This document shows, piece by piece, positions 31,480 to 43,079 of a stretch of DNA of 64,000 nt. A model generated the notes under the pieces. The model saw only the letters and a list, made by a program, of their open reading frames with translations, made no database searches and was not told the origin of the DNA. Origin of the DNA: Gyrodactylus bullatarudis. Taxonomy: Eukaryota > Platyhelminthes > Monogenea > Gyrodactylidea > Gyrodactylidae. The stretch covers positions 1 through 64,000 of the forward strand of contig SSNU01000059.1 in NCBI GenBank assembly GCA_012064415.1. The letters run 5' to 3'. Positions within the stretch are counted from its first letter, which is position 1. The number at the start of each line of letters is the position of its first letter. Position numbers and translations under genes: made by a program.

Positions 31480-32095
31480 TTATTTTGAAAAATTTTTAGA
31501 TTTTAGAAAATTTTTTTAAGGTATTATTTTTTGAGGCTCTATTGATCAAGTTTCTGGTAGCTTTAATTCCCATGAGTTGTATTATGATAAGTGTTAAATA
31601 TAGGTAGAACCATACTTGGTCTTGTTTCAATTTTGGATGTTTCGCATAATATTTTATTTTTATTTCCATTTTTATAACGTTAATAAGCTTGTTTTTGTAT
31701 TCCGATTTTAAATATTCGATTTTGAAATGTTTGCGTTGTTTTTCTTCCAATTCTATTATTCGACTTTTTGTGTGCTACTAATTTGAATTCTTGATAAGCT
31801 AGGGTGAAGGTTTTAGACCAATACCAATACAATACTTTAGCGCCCAAAAAATGAGATATCAATACTTCAATACAATTTTGAATTTTAAACATTCATCTAT
31901 TTCATCATCATATTATTCTTATTTTGTTACCTAGGCGGAGGTTTGAAATTAAAGTTGAGAAGGCAATAATGGACGAAAATTCCTTTACATCCCTAAAAAT
32001 TGCTTCATTTACAATGAAAACAGTATTTTTAACATTTTTAATCTTAATAGACACTGCAACTTGTAAAATGTGTCAAGCTATAGTCTAGACCAAAT
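31480..32095. other. No gene recognised
   Basis: Minus-strand ORFs at 31496-31750 and 31680-31892 are Lys-rich but unrecognised. They do not continue the piggyBac frame. Confidence 0.35.
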
Positions 32096-32099
32096 AAAG

Positions 32100-32380
32100 G
32101 TACTTCGGGCATCTGGATGCATTTAAAAAGAAAACACACTTTTGCATGACCAGCTTAAAGGACAAAAAAGAGCTGTATGCAAGAAATCCGAAACTTACAG
32201 GTTAAATTATTTGTTCGATATTACGATGGGTCTGGCTACGTCAACAGCCTCATTTAGGAATCTCGCTAATGTTAATATAAGGTGGGCATTGTCGAGAAGG
32301 GATAAAAACTTATTGCCCCCAACATATATCGAGATTTTATGTTCCCAAAGTTTTTATAGCCTGGGAAAACTATAGTAAGA
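32100..32380 (+). pseudogene. hAT transposase fragment
   Basis: An ORF at 32142-32375 has TASFRNLANVNIRWALSRRD and KNLLPPTYIEILC. The second half matches, by position and wording, the minus-strand piece inside the hAT element near 20530-20460 (IAPNISRGIMFLK in a nearby frame). It looks like a hAT transposase relic. Confidence is moderate because no catalytic residue is visible. Confidence 0.45.
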
Positions 32381-33039
32381 TCGTTATTTAATTAAAAAAA
32401 AACTAAAAGCAAGAACATTTGTCGATTGCTTTGGATAGTACAAAGGCTATTTCTATGACTTTTGATTAGGGTTTTATATCAATATAATACTCTTTCGATA
32501 TCGGTATAATATCGATAATTTTTTTGAATTTAGCGGCTACCTTAATATGTAACGATAATGAAAGGTGTGGGTAATTCAAGTTCACGTGAGAATTTTTTAT
32601 GAATGAATTCGGTGATTTTATTTGTTAAATTATAATACTCAAACGTCTTAAAACTTATCACTGATAAGTTATCAGTTATAAATAAATAATTATATTTATA
32701 AATATATATTTTCAATGAATATTATATATTTTACAAAATATAATAATACAATAATAACAATTAGTTAAAATTTAACGTCTTGCAAGTTGCCACTTGAAAT
32801 TCAAGTCTCGAATCTTTCACGATAAAATTTCATCCGTCTATTATCTGGAAATAAAACTAGATAAATTATTTTATTTCATATTATTATATTATACGATTTC
32901 AATTAATCAACAATAACATATCGTATTAAAAATTACCTCTGGGAAGTATTCCTAAATCAAAATGTTCAATAGTAAATCGTATTCAATGCATTTTTAAGGC
33001 AATTTTGAAATAATTCTGGTATATAATTTGGTTTATTAT

Positions 33040-33402
33040 TCAACTAACCTCCTGTTCCTCTATAGGAATAGTTCTAAATATTCTGAAAATATCCTCAGTT
33101 TCCATCATATCTGGCATCCAATTTGATAGACATATCAGATCTTTGAGGCATTCATTATTTAGACGTCTACTATCCCCTAGAATTGCTCTTGCCTTGGAAA
33201 ACATTCTTTCTGAGGATGATGAGGTTGCAGGAATTGAAAAAATAAAGTTCGATATTTTATACAGATTAGGAAGATTTAGTTTATTCGTTTTCCACCAATT
33301 GAGAGGCTTAGGGAATTCATAATGTTCATTATTTGGAGGAACTGGGTATCTTAGGTAAAGATCTACCTCATCATATAAATTATTTATATTATCGCCAGCC
33401 AT
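33040..33402 (-). pseudogene. hAT transposase C-terminal dimerisation domain
   Basis: The minus-strand frame contains LNWWKTNKLNLPNLYKISN and then IFSIPATSSSSERMFSKARA, ILGDSRRLN and LICLSNWMP. The W-W-...-LA and SIPATSSSSER-FS pattern is diagnostic of the hAT dimerisation domain. The upstream catalytic part is not present within the 300 bases that follow, so this is a fragment or the last exon of a decayed element. Confidence 0.8.
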
Positions 33403-33544
33403 TGGATAGGAGGGTTAAATGATATCTCTATTTTGTTATCAAATTTATTCAAGATATGGTTATTAAGTGAAAAGTTGCCGTGCAGTGAAAAATAGACATT
33501 AATTAACATTTATAATCATTAAATAAATATTCGCGTTAAAAAAT

Positions 33545-33720
33545 CAACTATCCAGGAGAGTTTTGGTGTTTTTTCAGCTTGCATTTTATTATTATTTTCT
33601 TTGACTTTACTATTTCTTTCATGATTTGTAAAATATTATCTTGAATGAATTCTTAACTTATATCATTTTTGAAGAATTACCGCTGATGATGCTTCAAGAA
33701 ATGTACATTTGGTTTTAATA
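33545..33720 (+). repeat. Solo PLE 3'-repeat relic
   Basis: Complement of the PLE 3' region at 24450-24630: gagttttggtgtttttt, agcttgcattttatt and atttctttcatgatttgtaaaat match with divergence. A CTGATGATGC...AGAAATGTACATTT segment near 33690 matches the same family's terminal region. No coding part is attached. Confidence 0.7.
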
Positions 33721-33724
33721 TATC

Positions 33725-34880
33725 TTTTTTCAATTTTCTAAAATTAGACAAGGAAATCAATTATTACAATTAAGGTTTTTTGAGATTCACAGTTTTTCAT
33801 TTATCGAATATTCACTAATTTGCAAGCAGTAAAAGTGATCACACAATAGAAATTCGACTCCCACATTTAGAAAATTTGATTTCCTTGTCTAACAAAAATT
33901 TTTTCAGTTCTAAGTCTAAAAATGGGCATCCACATCAAAATTCTAAAATGAGCACATTTTTTGTAAAATTCTCAATTTTATATTAGTAATAAAAGATGGC
34001 CGCATTTTTCAGAAAGATTAAGTACATTTCGATCCTGAGTAAAAATAATAACTTTTCTCAGAAAATAACTACAAATATCAATTTCCATAGTTTCATATTC
34101 TATTATGCTTAGTGAAAAAGTAAGGAAATTAAATATTTTCCCTGATAAATGAAGCTAGTTAATACAAGGATGAGAATTCATAACCGAAAATTCATTACTT
34201 ATTAAGTAATACTTAATTGCTTCAAATGTTCAAATCCTTAATAAAATTTGAGCCAAATGTTCAGATTCATTATGGAATCCTAAAAGTATACTGAGATTTT
34301 AAGGAATTCTCATCTTTATATCAAGTTTTTTATCGATCATAGATAATTCTAAACCTAGTTAATAGGAAGATGATACTGTAATATAAAAAAGGATATTTTT
34401 TGAATTATGACTTGACGCCAAAATTGAATTTTTTCTAAACTTTGAGTAAGAAATTTTTGTTGGCTGTGAAGTTAGACAATTATCAAAATTTGCTTTGAAG
34501 GACAATAAAAACAGATATGATCAATTAGATTTTGGGAATTTGAATTTTTTGTTAATGCGCTTAAAAGTCTAAATATTATAAACAAGATTATGCTCATCGT
34601 TTACTGTTTTATCCATTCCATACTTTTATAAAGGCCAATGAGGGAAATGTGTCAAGCTTTATAAAAAAATTGTTAGAGGTTAAAAAGTTACAAAAATAAA
34701 AAAATAATTTTCTCCTATATTTTATAAGACTTTTGCTACTTTTATAAATAAAATAAATTATTCAAATACGTACAGAAATATATAAAAGTACAAATTTATT
34801 TCCAAAGGAGAAGAAGAAATTAAGAATACTTCTCAAAGAATGAATGAATTTCTCAAGTTAAGAAAATAGATATATAAATT
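33725..34880. other. No gene seen
   Basis: AT-rich. Two inward-facing short motifs (ctagttaatac..aaggatgagaattc at 34148-34175 and ggaattctcatctttata at 34303-34320) resemble the end of the dispersed repeat seen at 56.4 and 60.4 kb. Confidence 0.4.
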
Positions 34881-34884
34881 CTCA

Positions 34885-35769
34885 TTAAAAAGACACTATA
34901 CCTTCATTCTTTGGTGTAAAGTCAGACTTCATTGTTGTATCACCATAGAAGTCTCCCCTTGGTAATGTTTCATTCTCCTTTGGCCGAAGCATTGATGTTT
35001 TTTCTTGATTATATGGAACATATGAATCCCTATAACCAGTAGTATCATCAAACTTTTCCTTGCTTGGCTCATAATTCCGATTAGGCCGAACTCTCCCTTG
35101 AAGTTGTGACAAACTAATTTTAAAAGAGAAATAAAATTCCTAAAAGAACCCACTCGTGCACATTAAAGTCTGAAGCGTATGTAGCTGATCCGTCGAATTT
35201 CCCATCTCCCGTTTTAAGATTGTTATCTGGAATTATTTTCTGGTTATTTTGATAATCCCATTTACGATAGTCGGTCTTGTAGACAGGCTCTCCAGCAAAC
35301 TGGCCAGAATATAGCCTTTTCTCTCTTGGCTTGAATGGCTGTGCACGCTCACCAACCTTATCTTTAAGATTGTAAGAAATTAGAATAATAACCTATATAT
35401 TGGTCCCTGAATTCGGTTGAGCCATCGAACGGGTCTTCTGTTTTAACATAACCGGACTTGTCGATTTTTATTCTCTCTGGGATTTCATGAGCCTGATAGT
35501 CTTTTCTAGGAGATGAAAATTCAGTAAGTTACTTATGAGTTGTTAAATCGTCAATTGGAGCATCGTCTGTGAGCTTATTCGATTTTGGAATGATAGGTTT
35601 AACCGGTTGTATTGCCTTTGAAATGTACATATCATTGTATTCTGATCCTCCTGCATAGTCATCGTTACCTAATTTCAAAGCCGAGTGTGGACACCGATGT
35701 TGGCTAGAGATGTTAATTGGTGACTCACCCACAATTACATATCTGACAAATACATAATTCTTTAGTCAT
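34885..35769 (-). CDS. SAXO-type stabiliser of axonemal microtubules (253 aa, five exons)
   Basis: Exons on the minus strand are 35769-35729, 35703-35533, 35505-35393, 35361-35154 and 35113-34885, with introns of only 25, 27, 31 and 40 nt. All junctions are GT-AG, all phases agree, and the sum is 254 codons including the stop. The N-terminus CICQICNCGQHRCPH is the SAXO Cys/His signature, followed by DDLTTHKKDYQAHEIP as in SAXO1/2. Repeats of the form F-DGST-F-DQY, FAGEPVYKTDYRKW, FDGSATYASDF and FDDTTGYRDSYVPY are the microtubule-binding Mn-type repeats. The protein is expected in ciliary or flagellar doublet microtubules. It is shorter than vertebrate SAXO proteins. Confidence 0.9.
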
Positions 35770-36328
35770 TGATAAAAATTTGAATTTGTACTGATGACAA
35801 TCACTATGACATTACTTCAACTTAAACAAAGAATTTCTAATCTATATAAACAAATAAATATGGCAACAATTCAAATTTGAATATTATTTGAGTCTATTTT
35901 TAAATTCCTTAAATCAATCAATAAAAATAATACTGTTAAATTTAACAATAGATTTTCGTGAGTCTTTTTTAATGCAAGAATTCAATAAAATCACTCGATT
36001 TATTCACGGTAATTTAATACAAAAAAATAACACAGCTACTTTGAAGTAATTATGAAAACTATAAGATAGATCATTTACCACCTCTATCTGTATATTAAGA
36101 AGTTTTTTTATAATTTTGATCACCGTCTCATTTTGAAATCAATAAATTTTCACCTTAAATTTCGGCACAAGCTTGAAATTCTTTTTAAAGTCTACTGAAA
36201 ATTTTCAAGGGAATTTTATTTCCATAAATGAGAATTATGTAATTTATTTTTAGCTGCGTAGAACATGATTGAGTTAAAGCTTAAACATTTTACAATTTGA
36301 CTTGAAGGCAAATATTTCTCTTTGAAAA

Positions 36329-38571
36329 ATGAATCATAAAAAATTGGCCTATACGTTCATAAAAGAATTGATAAAACTTTTACATTGCATGCAGGAATTC
36401 GTTAGTACAAAGGTTCTAATATCAAAGGATATTTTTGTTAATAGTACCAGTGACAACATCATTTCATTAATTAGGAATGCTCGTATTTCTAATGATGATA
36501 AAGACTTTAAAAAATTGAAAAAATTTCTTAACCCCAATAAAAATATTACTACGAGTAGGGGTTATTTCGAGAGTTTCATGGCAAGATTAAAAAAACTTCA
36601 TGTGAGCAGTCTATTGTTAAATTCAGGATGAAAACTCTTCTCTAGAAAGATTTTACTTTGTGACTACATCCGCTGAACACAAAAAGGATGGTAATAGTAT
36701 CCTAAGTTATAGAAATAGGCCATATTTGAGCCTGTATCTTGAGGAAGATAAAACCTCTTTTGTAATAATTTCATTTTTGAATCATTTTCAAGGTTGCTGC
36801 CTTTAAAAACGGACTAGATGTCATATTCAAAAATCCAACCAAAGTTTTCAGCTTTCGGAATAACATCATTTTCTATGTAGGGCGGCGAAACCTTAATTTG
36901 CAACTCATAGATTTTGTGGAGTTCAAAACAAGCAATCTTGGTGATTCATATCTTCAAAAAGATGATTTTATTTATTGTCTGGTAGGAGCTTTAGTGAGTT
37001 CTTTTTCTAATTTTCTTTTTATAGAAATGGGAAGATAATACATGTGAATTGATTCAAACTTAATAATTCAGATTCGACAATAACTTTGAATGAAGGAGGG
37101 ATTTGTCCAGAAATTGTAAGATATTATTATTCAGTGGAAAATGTGCAATCATTTCCGGAATAAAAATTTTTGTTTCTTTACCTTACCTTTGAGATGAAAC
37201 CTTTGTTGATTTCAAGGTGTGAGAGGAATCAATCGATATTATTCAGGATCATCGATAGACCTTTCAACTACTTGATATAGATATCAAATTATCTTGAAAT
37301 CCATTTGAAACTTTTAAAAATTATTTTGCAGGGAAGATTTGTTGATGTATTGCTTTATAGAAAACAGACAGAGGTAAGAATAATATTTATGAATATTTCT
37401 TCCAAAGATGAATGATGACCTTTCTAAAAGAGAACCTAAAAGAGATCCAATTATCGACGATGTGGTTAGCAAACACAATACTGATCAAACCACTGAAAAA
37501 AGGGAAATCGGAGTAAGTATCAATTAATCTAATAAAACTGAATATTATCTTCCGGAAAGTCGGGAGCAAATTTAATTTTTTGAATCTCATATAGTAAATT
37601 CTCATCTTCGTGTCAATTAGGTTTGTTTGTATTCGGGCCTATTTGATAAATATAATGTTTAGGAAAAAATTTCAAATTTTGATTTTCATGTTTTACTGCG
37701 TTAATAAATATATATTTCCTAAGAATGAAATAAACTTCACATCAAAAATATTCAGGAAATTCAAGAAAAAAAAGAATATATTCAAATTGTGGTTAACATT
37801 TCAAGAGGTCCTGGTTCAATTATTCTACCTATTACTGGAATTTGTAAAATCAAATTTTAATGAAATAGGAATATCTTAGAGATGTCTTGGACGATTTCGC
37901 AATTCTGATACTCAAAGCTGCTACCAGAGACGAGGTGGATCACTTTGAGCAATTAGCAACGCTTATCAATTCTAAGCCCACAACTAATGTGCAATACTTA
38001 AAGGGGTTTATGGACAAATTTCACTCAAGTCTTGTAAGTTTTCCAAATTTCACATGGTTTTTTTTCAGGCTAATCATCAAAGTGTGGAGAAATTATTTCA
38101 GATCACAACTCTCCAATCTAATGAAACAGAAATGGAGCTTAATTTCTTGCATTTAAATCTGAGTACGGAACAAACTACCCTTGTAACTAATATGATTACT
38201 CAATAATTCCACAGGTTGATGCAATCAAAGAAGGAACAGATTCTAAGATATCTAAACTTCAAAAGTATATTGTAATCTATGTTTCCAGACAAATTGATTC
38301 GTCTGAACTAACAGAATTTTGTGAGTTTGACACCAAACAACTTGGTGATAGATACAGTGGAATGGAACATGCCATTTACAAGCTGATCGGAGTTGTTGTG
38401 AGTAAAATATCTCATTCAATCTTTATAGCTTCAAACAGTGACTAATGAAGACAAGTGTAACTCTATACTAATTAAAAGTTGAATTCAGATTTAACAAAGA
38501 CTATTAAAAGCGATAGAGCCAAGCGCATGTTAAATATAGATGCCTGTGATGGAGAATTCACTTCCTTTGAT
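36329..38571 (+). CDS. Unrecognised gene with 12 in-frame exons and micro-introns (at least 460 aa)
   Basis: Exons are 36329-36601, 36627-36761, 36793-36993, 37025-37043, 37072-37115, 37332-37373, 37408-37511, 37880-38033, 38069-38182, 38215-38397, 38429-38456 and 38489-38571. Introns are 25, 31, 31, 28, 216, 34, 368, 35, 32, 31 and 32 nt, all GT-AG, with every phase consistent across 460 codons. The N-terminal half mixes helices with beta-like stretches (FSFRNNIIFYVGRRNLNLQL). The middle is charged (LSKREPKRDPIIDDVVSKHN). The C-terminal half is helical (DDFAILILKAATRDEVDHF, QKYIVIYVSRQID). No known domain is recognised. The end is uncertain: either a stop at 38580, or splicing to 40061-40111, which is phase-compatible and ends in a stop. 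Confidence 0.72.
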
Positions 38572-38939
38572 GTATGTTAAAATGTGATTATTTTAGATCA
38601 GATATTTTTACCAGATCTGAGATGCTCTGAGAAAAATAATTCATACTTTTCTCTAGCTTGAGGACTTGAATCTCACATAAAGGGTTTCGTTTTCGATTAG
38701 TAGAAAGACCAACACGATTTCGATTTTAAGAGAAAAAGGGGTAAATTTCTCTAATTATAAAAAATTACCTTTTGTATAAAATCGCTTTGAAAGTTTATTC
38801 CAAAAACCGAAAAATGTCGAAAAGATTATTTTTTCAAAATACCCACATCGAAGTAGGATTTTAATAAGAAAAACTGGTACCAAAACAGGTGGAGAAGCCA
38901 GGAGTAGGAAAATTATTTTGACCCATGATGGACCATTGG

Positions 38940-39037
38940 AAGCTTAATAACGGACCTTTATTCAAAGCCTATTCCTGACGTTTCGGTACTGAGTTAGCCA
39001 AGTACCTTATTCCTATTGGTCTAGAATCTGGACTCCA
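38940..39037 (-). repeat. Repeat with hairpin and CCGAAACGTC motif
   Basis: The minus strand reads GGTACTTGGCTAACTCAGTACC directly followed by GAAACGTC. GGTACT and AGTACC pair as a stem. 55518-55595 has the same layout in plus orientation, with an intact CACTGAGGA box upstream. It is probably a PLE-type terminal fragment that entered the large intron of the neighbouring gene. Confidence 0.5.
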
Positions 39038-39079
39038 GATCTGAAAAACCATTCAAAAGTGAATGAATCTTAAGAACAA

Positions 39080-40055
39080 ACAGATGATTTGTTGTAAAAC
39101 CAAACTAATTATTTCAGATTGTTAATTTAATGTTTTTCTTAAATTATAAGGTTTGATATAAGCAAGGAAAAAACATTTGCTTATTTTTAAAAACGGGATA
39201 TTATTGCATTTTCAGGTCATTTTTGTAATCAAATTTAAAGTTAAGATTTTTTGTGAATCTTCTAAAACATGATTTTATCATAGGGAACAAATGCTGTTGT
39301 ATTGTTATATGAATTTCAAGTAATTTAAATATTTTTACAGTTAAAAAAATTCTATTTAGTAAACGAATTTTTTAATCAATTTTTCACTTGAGTGTTTTTA
39401 ATCGAGTTGAGGGGTTAATGCCTCACATTCTCGAAAAGATTCTAAGCCTCAAATATTCTTACAGACTACTCAAGGTCTCAGTTAAAACCAGTTTCAAGCA
39501 AAATTCTAATTTTTTCTATTAAAAAATAGCCTAATCAGTGTACGAATTGCAAGAAATCTTCATTGTTGATCTAGTGACAAATATCATTAAGGTCTTACAC
39601 GTATTTTGAGACGTATCTTTAGAGTTTCAACGTCATACAGTTAAATTTTCTTTTAATAATTTAAATAAAAATCTTGATTCGTATTTAATAGAGAATGCTC
39701 ACAAATTGTATCACCCATTAAACTCTAAAAAAGGTATTTTAAGTGACTAAAGTCGACAAATGTTGAAATTTTACATCTCTCACTTACAGTCAATTTCAAA
39801 AATTTGAGAATTCAGGTGAAAAACCAATTTAGAACCAAAATAATGAAACGAACAATGTTGAGAAGGAAAGTCGATTCTCATTGGTCGTTGGAATGGAGCA
39901 ATATTATTGGCTAACAGGTTTAGAATAAAACAAAATCTAGAAAGGGCAAAGAGGATGACTCGCAGCGTCATGTGTGAAATTGACTGTATATCTTAAAATG
40001 ATCACCAATTATTATAACTCTCATCAATATTACTCAAATTTTTAATAAAATTTTT
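39080..40055. other. No gene seen
   Basis: AT-rich sequence, possibly intron of the upstream gene. The 63-residue minus ORF at 39780-39971 is unrecognised. Confidence 0.35.
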
Positions 40056-40060
40056 TTCAG

Positions 40061-40111
40061 GAGAGTATTGCTCAGGAAATCTTATTTGTTGATGACCTGG
40101 TTGTCTTATGA
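40061..40111 (+). CDS. Possible terminal exon of the 36.3-kb gene
   Basis: It follows a strong acceptor (aaaatttttttcag), is phase 0, and encodes ESIAQEILFVDDLVVL then a stop. AATAAA-like signals follow near 40170. It would require a 1489-nt intron from 38572 containing a repeat insertion. It could instead be unrelated. Confidence 0.3.
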   Translation, partial: ESIAQEILFVDDLVVL

Positions 40112-40292
40112 TTGCTTGAAAATTTTGTTAATAAATCATTTTCTGAGGTTGGTTTTATTTCTTTCTGATAAATAAATAAAGTATATTTTTATTTATTCTA
40201 TGAATCTTCAATAAGCTCACTAAAAATCTCTATAAACAAATTCATGTTGCAACTAAGAGAGTTGTAAATATTTGTGAAGAATGTGATACCAA

Positions 40293-40480
40293 TTTTTTCA
40301 CAAATAAGGCCTTTATCTATGACATACTCATCAGTGTGACACGTGCCATATGAGTACATATTTGTTTTAACCAATGATTGTTTAGTTTTAAATTTGCAAA
40401 ATTTCACTTGGTGTATGACACTGATGAGTATGCCCGAAATAAAGGCCTTATTTGTGAAACAACTGGCATAACATTTTTTC
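40293..40480. repeat. PLE-end inverted pair with hammerhead-like arms
   Basis: The region at about 40295-40345 is repeated in inverted orientation at about 40412-40462 (catactcatcagtgt and its complement, aataaggccttta and its complement). This mirrors the inverted-plus-direct 5' end of the PLE at 14.5 kb. The right arm keeps CTGATGAG ... CGAAA and an ataa/ttat stem. In the left arm CGAAA is changed to catag. No PLE coding sequence is attached. Confidence 0.7.
40418..40458 (+). ncRNA. Hammerhead-like motif in solo PLE end
   Basis: ACA, CTGATGAG, tatgcc, CGAAA, then taaaggcctta forming a four-pair stem, then tt and TGT pairing with ACA. It is weaker than the 14.8-kb copies because stem I has only three clear pairs. 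Confidence 0.5.
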
Positions 40481-40543
40481 TTACTCAATATGACCTAGGT
40501 GACACAGTATAAGCAAGAAAAGGCAACAATTTAAATTTGATTA

Positions 40544-41207
40544 TTATTTGAGTATATTTTTAAATTCTATGAAATCTATCAATCCGTCTCCATTACAATC
40601 GGCCTCATGCATCATTCGGTCAATCATGCTATCGCTGATTATTTCTCCAATACTGTTCATTAAAATTGACAATTCCTTTCGACTTATATAGCCATCACCG
40701 TCACGGTCGAATACCTTGAAAGCCTGTCGATAAATATGATCTGAAATATCACTGCTGCTGTGAACCTTAAGAATGGATTGCGCACTTATATTTTCATTAT
40801 TCTCTATCAATGCATCCGATATCATATGCAAGAATTCAATAAAGTCAATCGACCCATTCCCTATAATTTATATGATAATAAAAATTGTACATATACTTAT
40901 AAGTAAATATGAAACAAGATTGAAAATTTACCGTCACTATCTGCATGCTTCATGAGCTCTGTCAGATCATCCATATTACACTCCTGACCGATCTTGGAGA
41001 ATGCCACTCTGAACTCCTCCAGAGTTATTGTACCATCACCGTCTTTGTCGAAAAATGCAAACGACTCTTTAATATCTTGAGAGAAAAAGAAACTTGAGTT
41101 TCATTCATATGAATATTAGGAATCCTAATTTAGGATAAATTTATATTTTTACGATAATATTTTCGAATTTCATCAAGAATATTATTTCTATGGGTTTCTG
41201 AACTCAT
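40544..41207 (-). CDS. Calmodulin-like four-EF-hand protein (171 aa, three exons)
   Basis: Minus-strand exons 41207-41153, 41075-40932 and 40860-40544 join in frame across introns of 77 and 71 nt, giving 172 codons including the stop. Four EF-hand loops are seen: DKDGDGTITLEE (28-39), DSDGNGSIDFIE (64-75), DRDGDGYISRKE (118-129) and DCNGDGLIDFIE (154-165). All keep Asp at position 1 and Glu at position 12, so all should bind calcium. It has an 18-residue N-terminal extension and a linker about 15 residues longer than calmodulin's. It could be a calmodulin paralogue, troponin-C-like or centrin-like sensor; I favour calmodulin-like. Confidence 0.88.
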
Positions 41208-41209
41208 GG

Positions 41210-42345
41210 GAAAGGTTAAAGACGCATATTATGATGATAATTGTTATATTCAGACTCTAACCCGGTAATGATATAAATTGTATTACAATGCATTGAGCCC
41301 TTCCTTTGGTCAATTTTGGATGGTTGGTTTCTCGATATGAATGTGGGCATGGGAAGAATTTTTTATTTGTTTGATATATTGAAAATAACTCTAAAACTAT
41401 CTAATTTTACTACCTTCGATCAAAAAGTCAGAGTGAATTTTTTTCTTTTTGGTCTGATCCTAATTTCTATGTGGATCACATATTATTTTGCTGAAATTCT
41501 GATTTTTCAGTTTTGACTTTTAACCTTCTGAGATTTAATCTCGATCGGAAAAAATCATTTTCCTTTCTTAAATGATCTTTCTCGAGATATCATTCATTTG
41601 GTTCGCAATAAAAAGATAACGTTAGCATCAAATTTAAGGCGAAGACTATCTCCAAATTAACCCCAATGACCGATAGAATAATCTTAATTCCCAACAACTT
41701 TGGTATATACAGACTCTTTTCTTTCAAGTTTAAATCCAAGGTTCGAATTGCATTGGTTTTCACTGGAACAGAGTTAAAAAAACTTTTTCATGTATCATAT
41801 GATGTTGTAATTTCAATATAATTTTTTGATTTCAAAACAAAGAAAAGGCTTTAAAATAAAATAAAAATCTTTTTTTCTGGTTAGAAAACCTCATGAATTA
41901 ATATGAATTGAAAACAGAGCAAGCTATAAATGAATGGATTATTTGATCAAAATATCCCCTTGTGATATTTCTACCAAAAGAGCTATAAAAACTAATTTTA
42001 CTATCAATAGAATCTCTCTCTTGTTAATATCCCGTTTGATTTGGTTACATGTTGAGAAAAAAAGAAATAAATTCATTCATGTTTTAATGTATCAAATTTT
42101 GCTATCGAAATTGGACACTGACAATTATAATGGTTTGTTTATTCCGCATCGATCTGGTTTTAAAGCAATAAATAAAATTAATAAACATTACAGATTAAGT
42201 AAACGAATCTATTGAGATATTCATTTAACTTTTTTCTCAATAAGAATAAACAAACAAATCTGGTCAATTACCAAAGATCTTGATAAATTGCCAATTTTGG
42301 TTCATGAACGAGATCATTAATTTGACCTTTTTGCTACAAGCAACC
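41210..42345. other. No gene recognised
   Basis: ORFs at 41316-41516 and 41934-42215 are hydrophobic or basic but unrecognised. The latter lies just before the piggyBac relic and could be degraded transposase. Confidence 0.35.
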
Positions 42346-42349
42346 AGTA

Positions 42350-43075
42350 TTTTTGATTTTTTAATGGACAAGGTACTAGAGTCGTCAAAGAGCTCGTTTA
42401 TCCTTTTCTAAATACTGGGAGAACACTAATTGCTGATAACTTTTTCAGTTCTATGGAATTAGCAAAGTATTTGCTGTCGAAAAAATCTACATTCGTTGGC
42501 ACAGTTAGAAGAAATCGGGCTATCTTGCCGAAAGAATACCAATCTATAAAAATTGAACCTGATACCAAGCAACATATCTTCTTGATATACATAAAGAAAA
42601 ATAAACTGGTTGTCAGGCTTTCAACTCTTCATCGAGAAATTGAGTCAGAGCAAATTCATAAAGCACCTGAAATCATACAATACTATAATGAATCAAAAGG
42701 TGGAGTGGATGATATAGTTGGAAACTATAGTTGCAGAAGAAAAACATTCAGATGGCATTTCTTCTGGAATCTTCTAGACATAGCATCCTACAACTCATAT
42801 GTTCTTGACTCTATGAAGTGGCCAGAATTCCTCCATAAAAATAAAAAACAAGCTTGTAGAATATTTTTGAAAGAACTAAGTTAAGAAATGATGCAGTTTC
42901 ACCAAAAGACTAATCATCAAGAAATCAACTCCAAACGTAGAAAGCCAAAAATTTCTAGATGCACATTATGTCCTAGAAAAATGATCGTAAAGTTAAAACA
43001 AAATGCATTGAATGTTCTAGTGTTGTATGTTCTGAACACATGATTAATTTATCTATAGATTATAGTGCAAAATAA
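42350..43075 (+). pseudogene. piggyBac transposase relic, C-terminal half
   Basis: The frame FNGQGTRVVKELVYPFLNTG leads into TLIADNFFSSMELAKYLL, which carries the second catalytic Asp. YYNESKGGVDDIVGNYSCRR, TFRWHFFWNLLDIASYNSYV and ACRIFLKELS follow. Beyond the stop, CTLCPRKM and later Cys residues near 42960-43030 are the remains of the C-terminal cysteine-rich finger. The N-terminal third, with the first Asp, is absent. It differs clearly from the other piggyBac copy at 26.6 kb. Confidence 0.88.
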
Positions 43076-43079
43076 ATTA

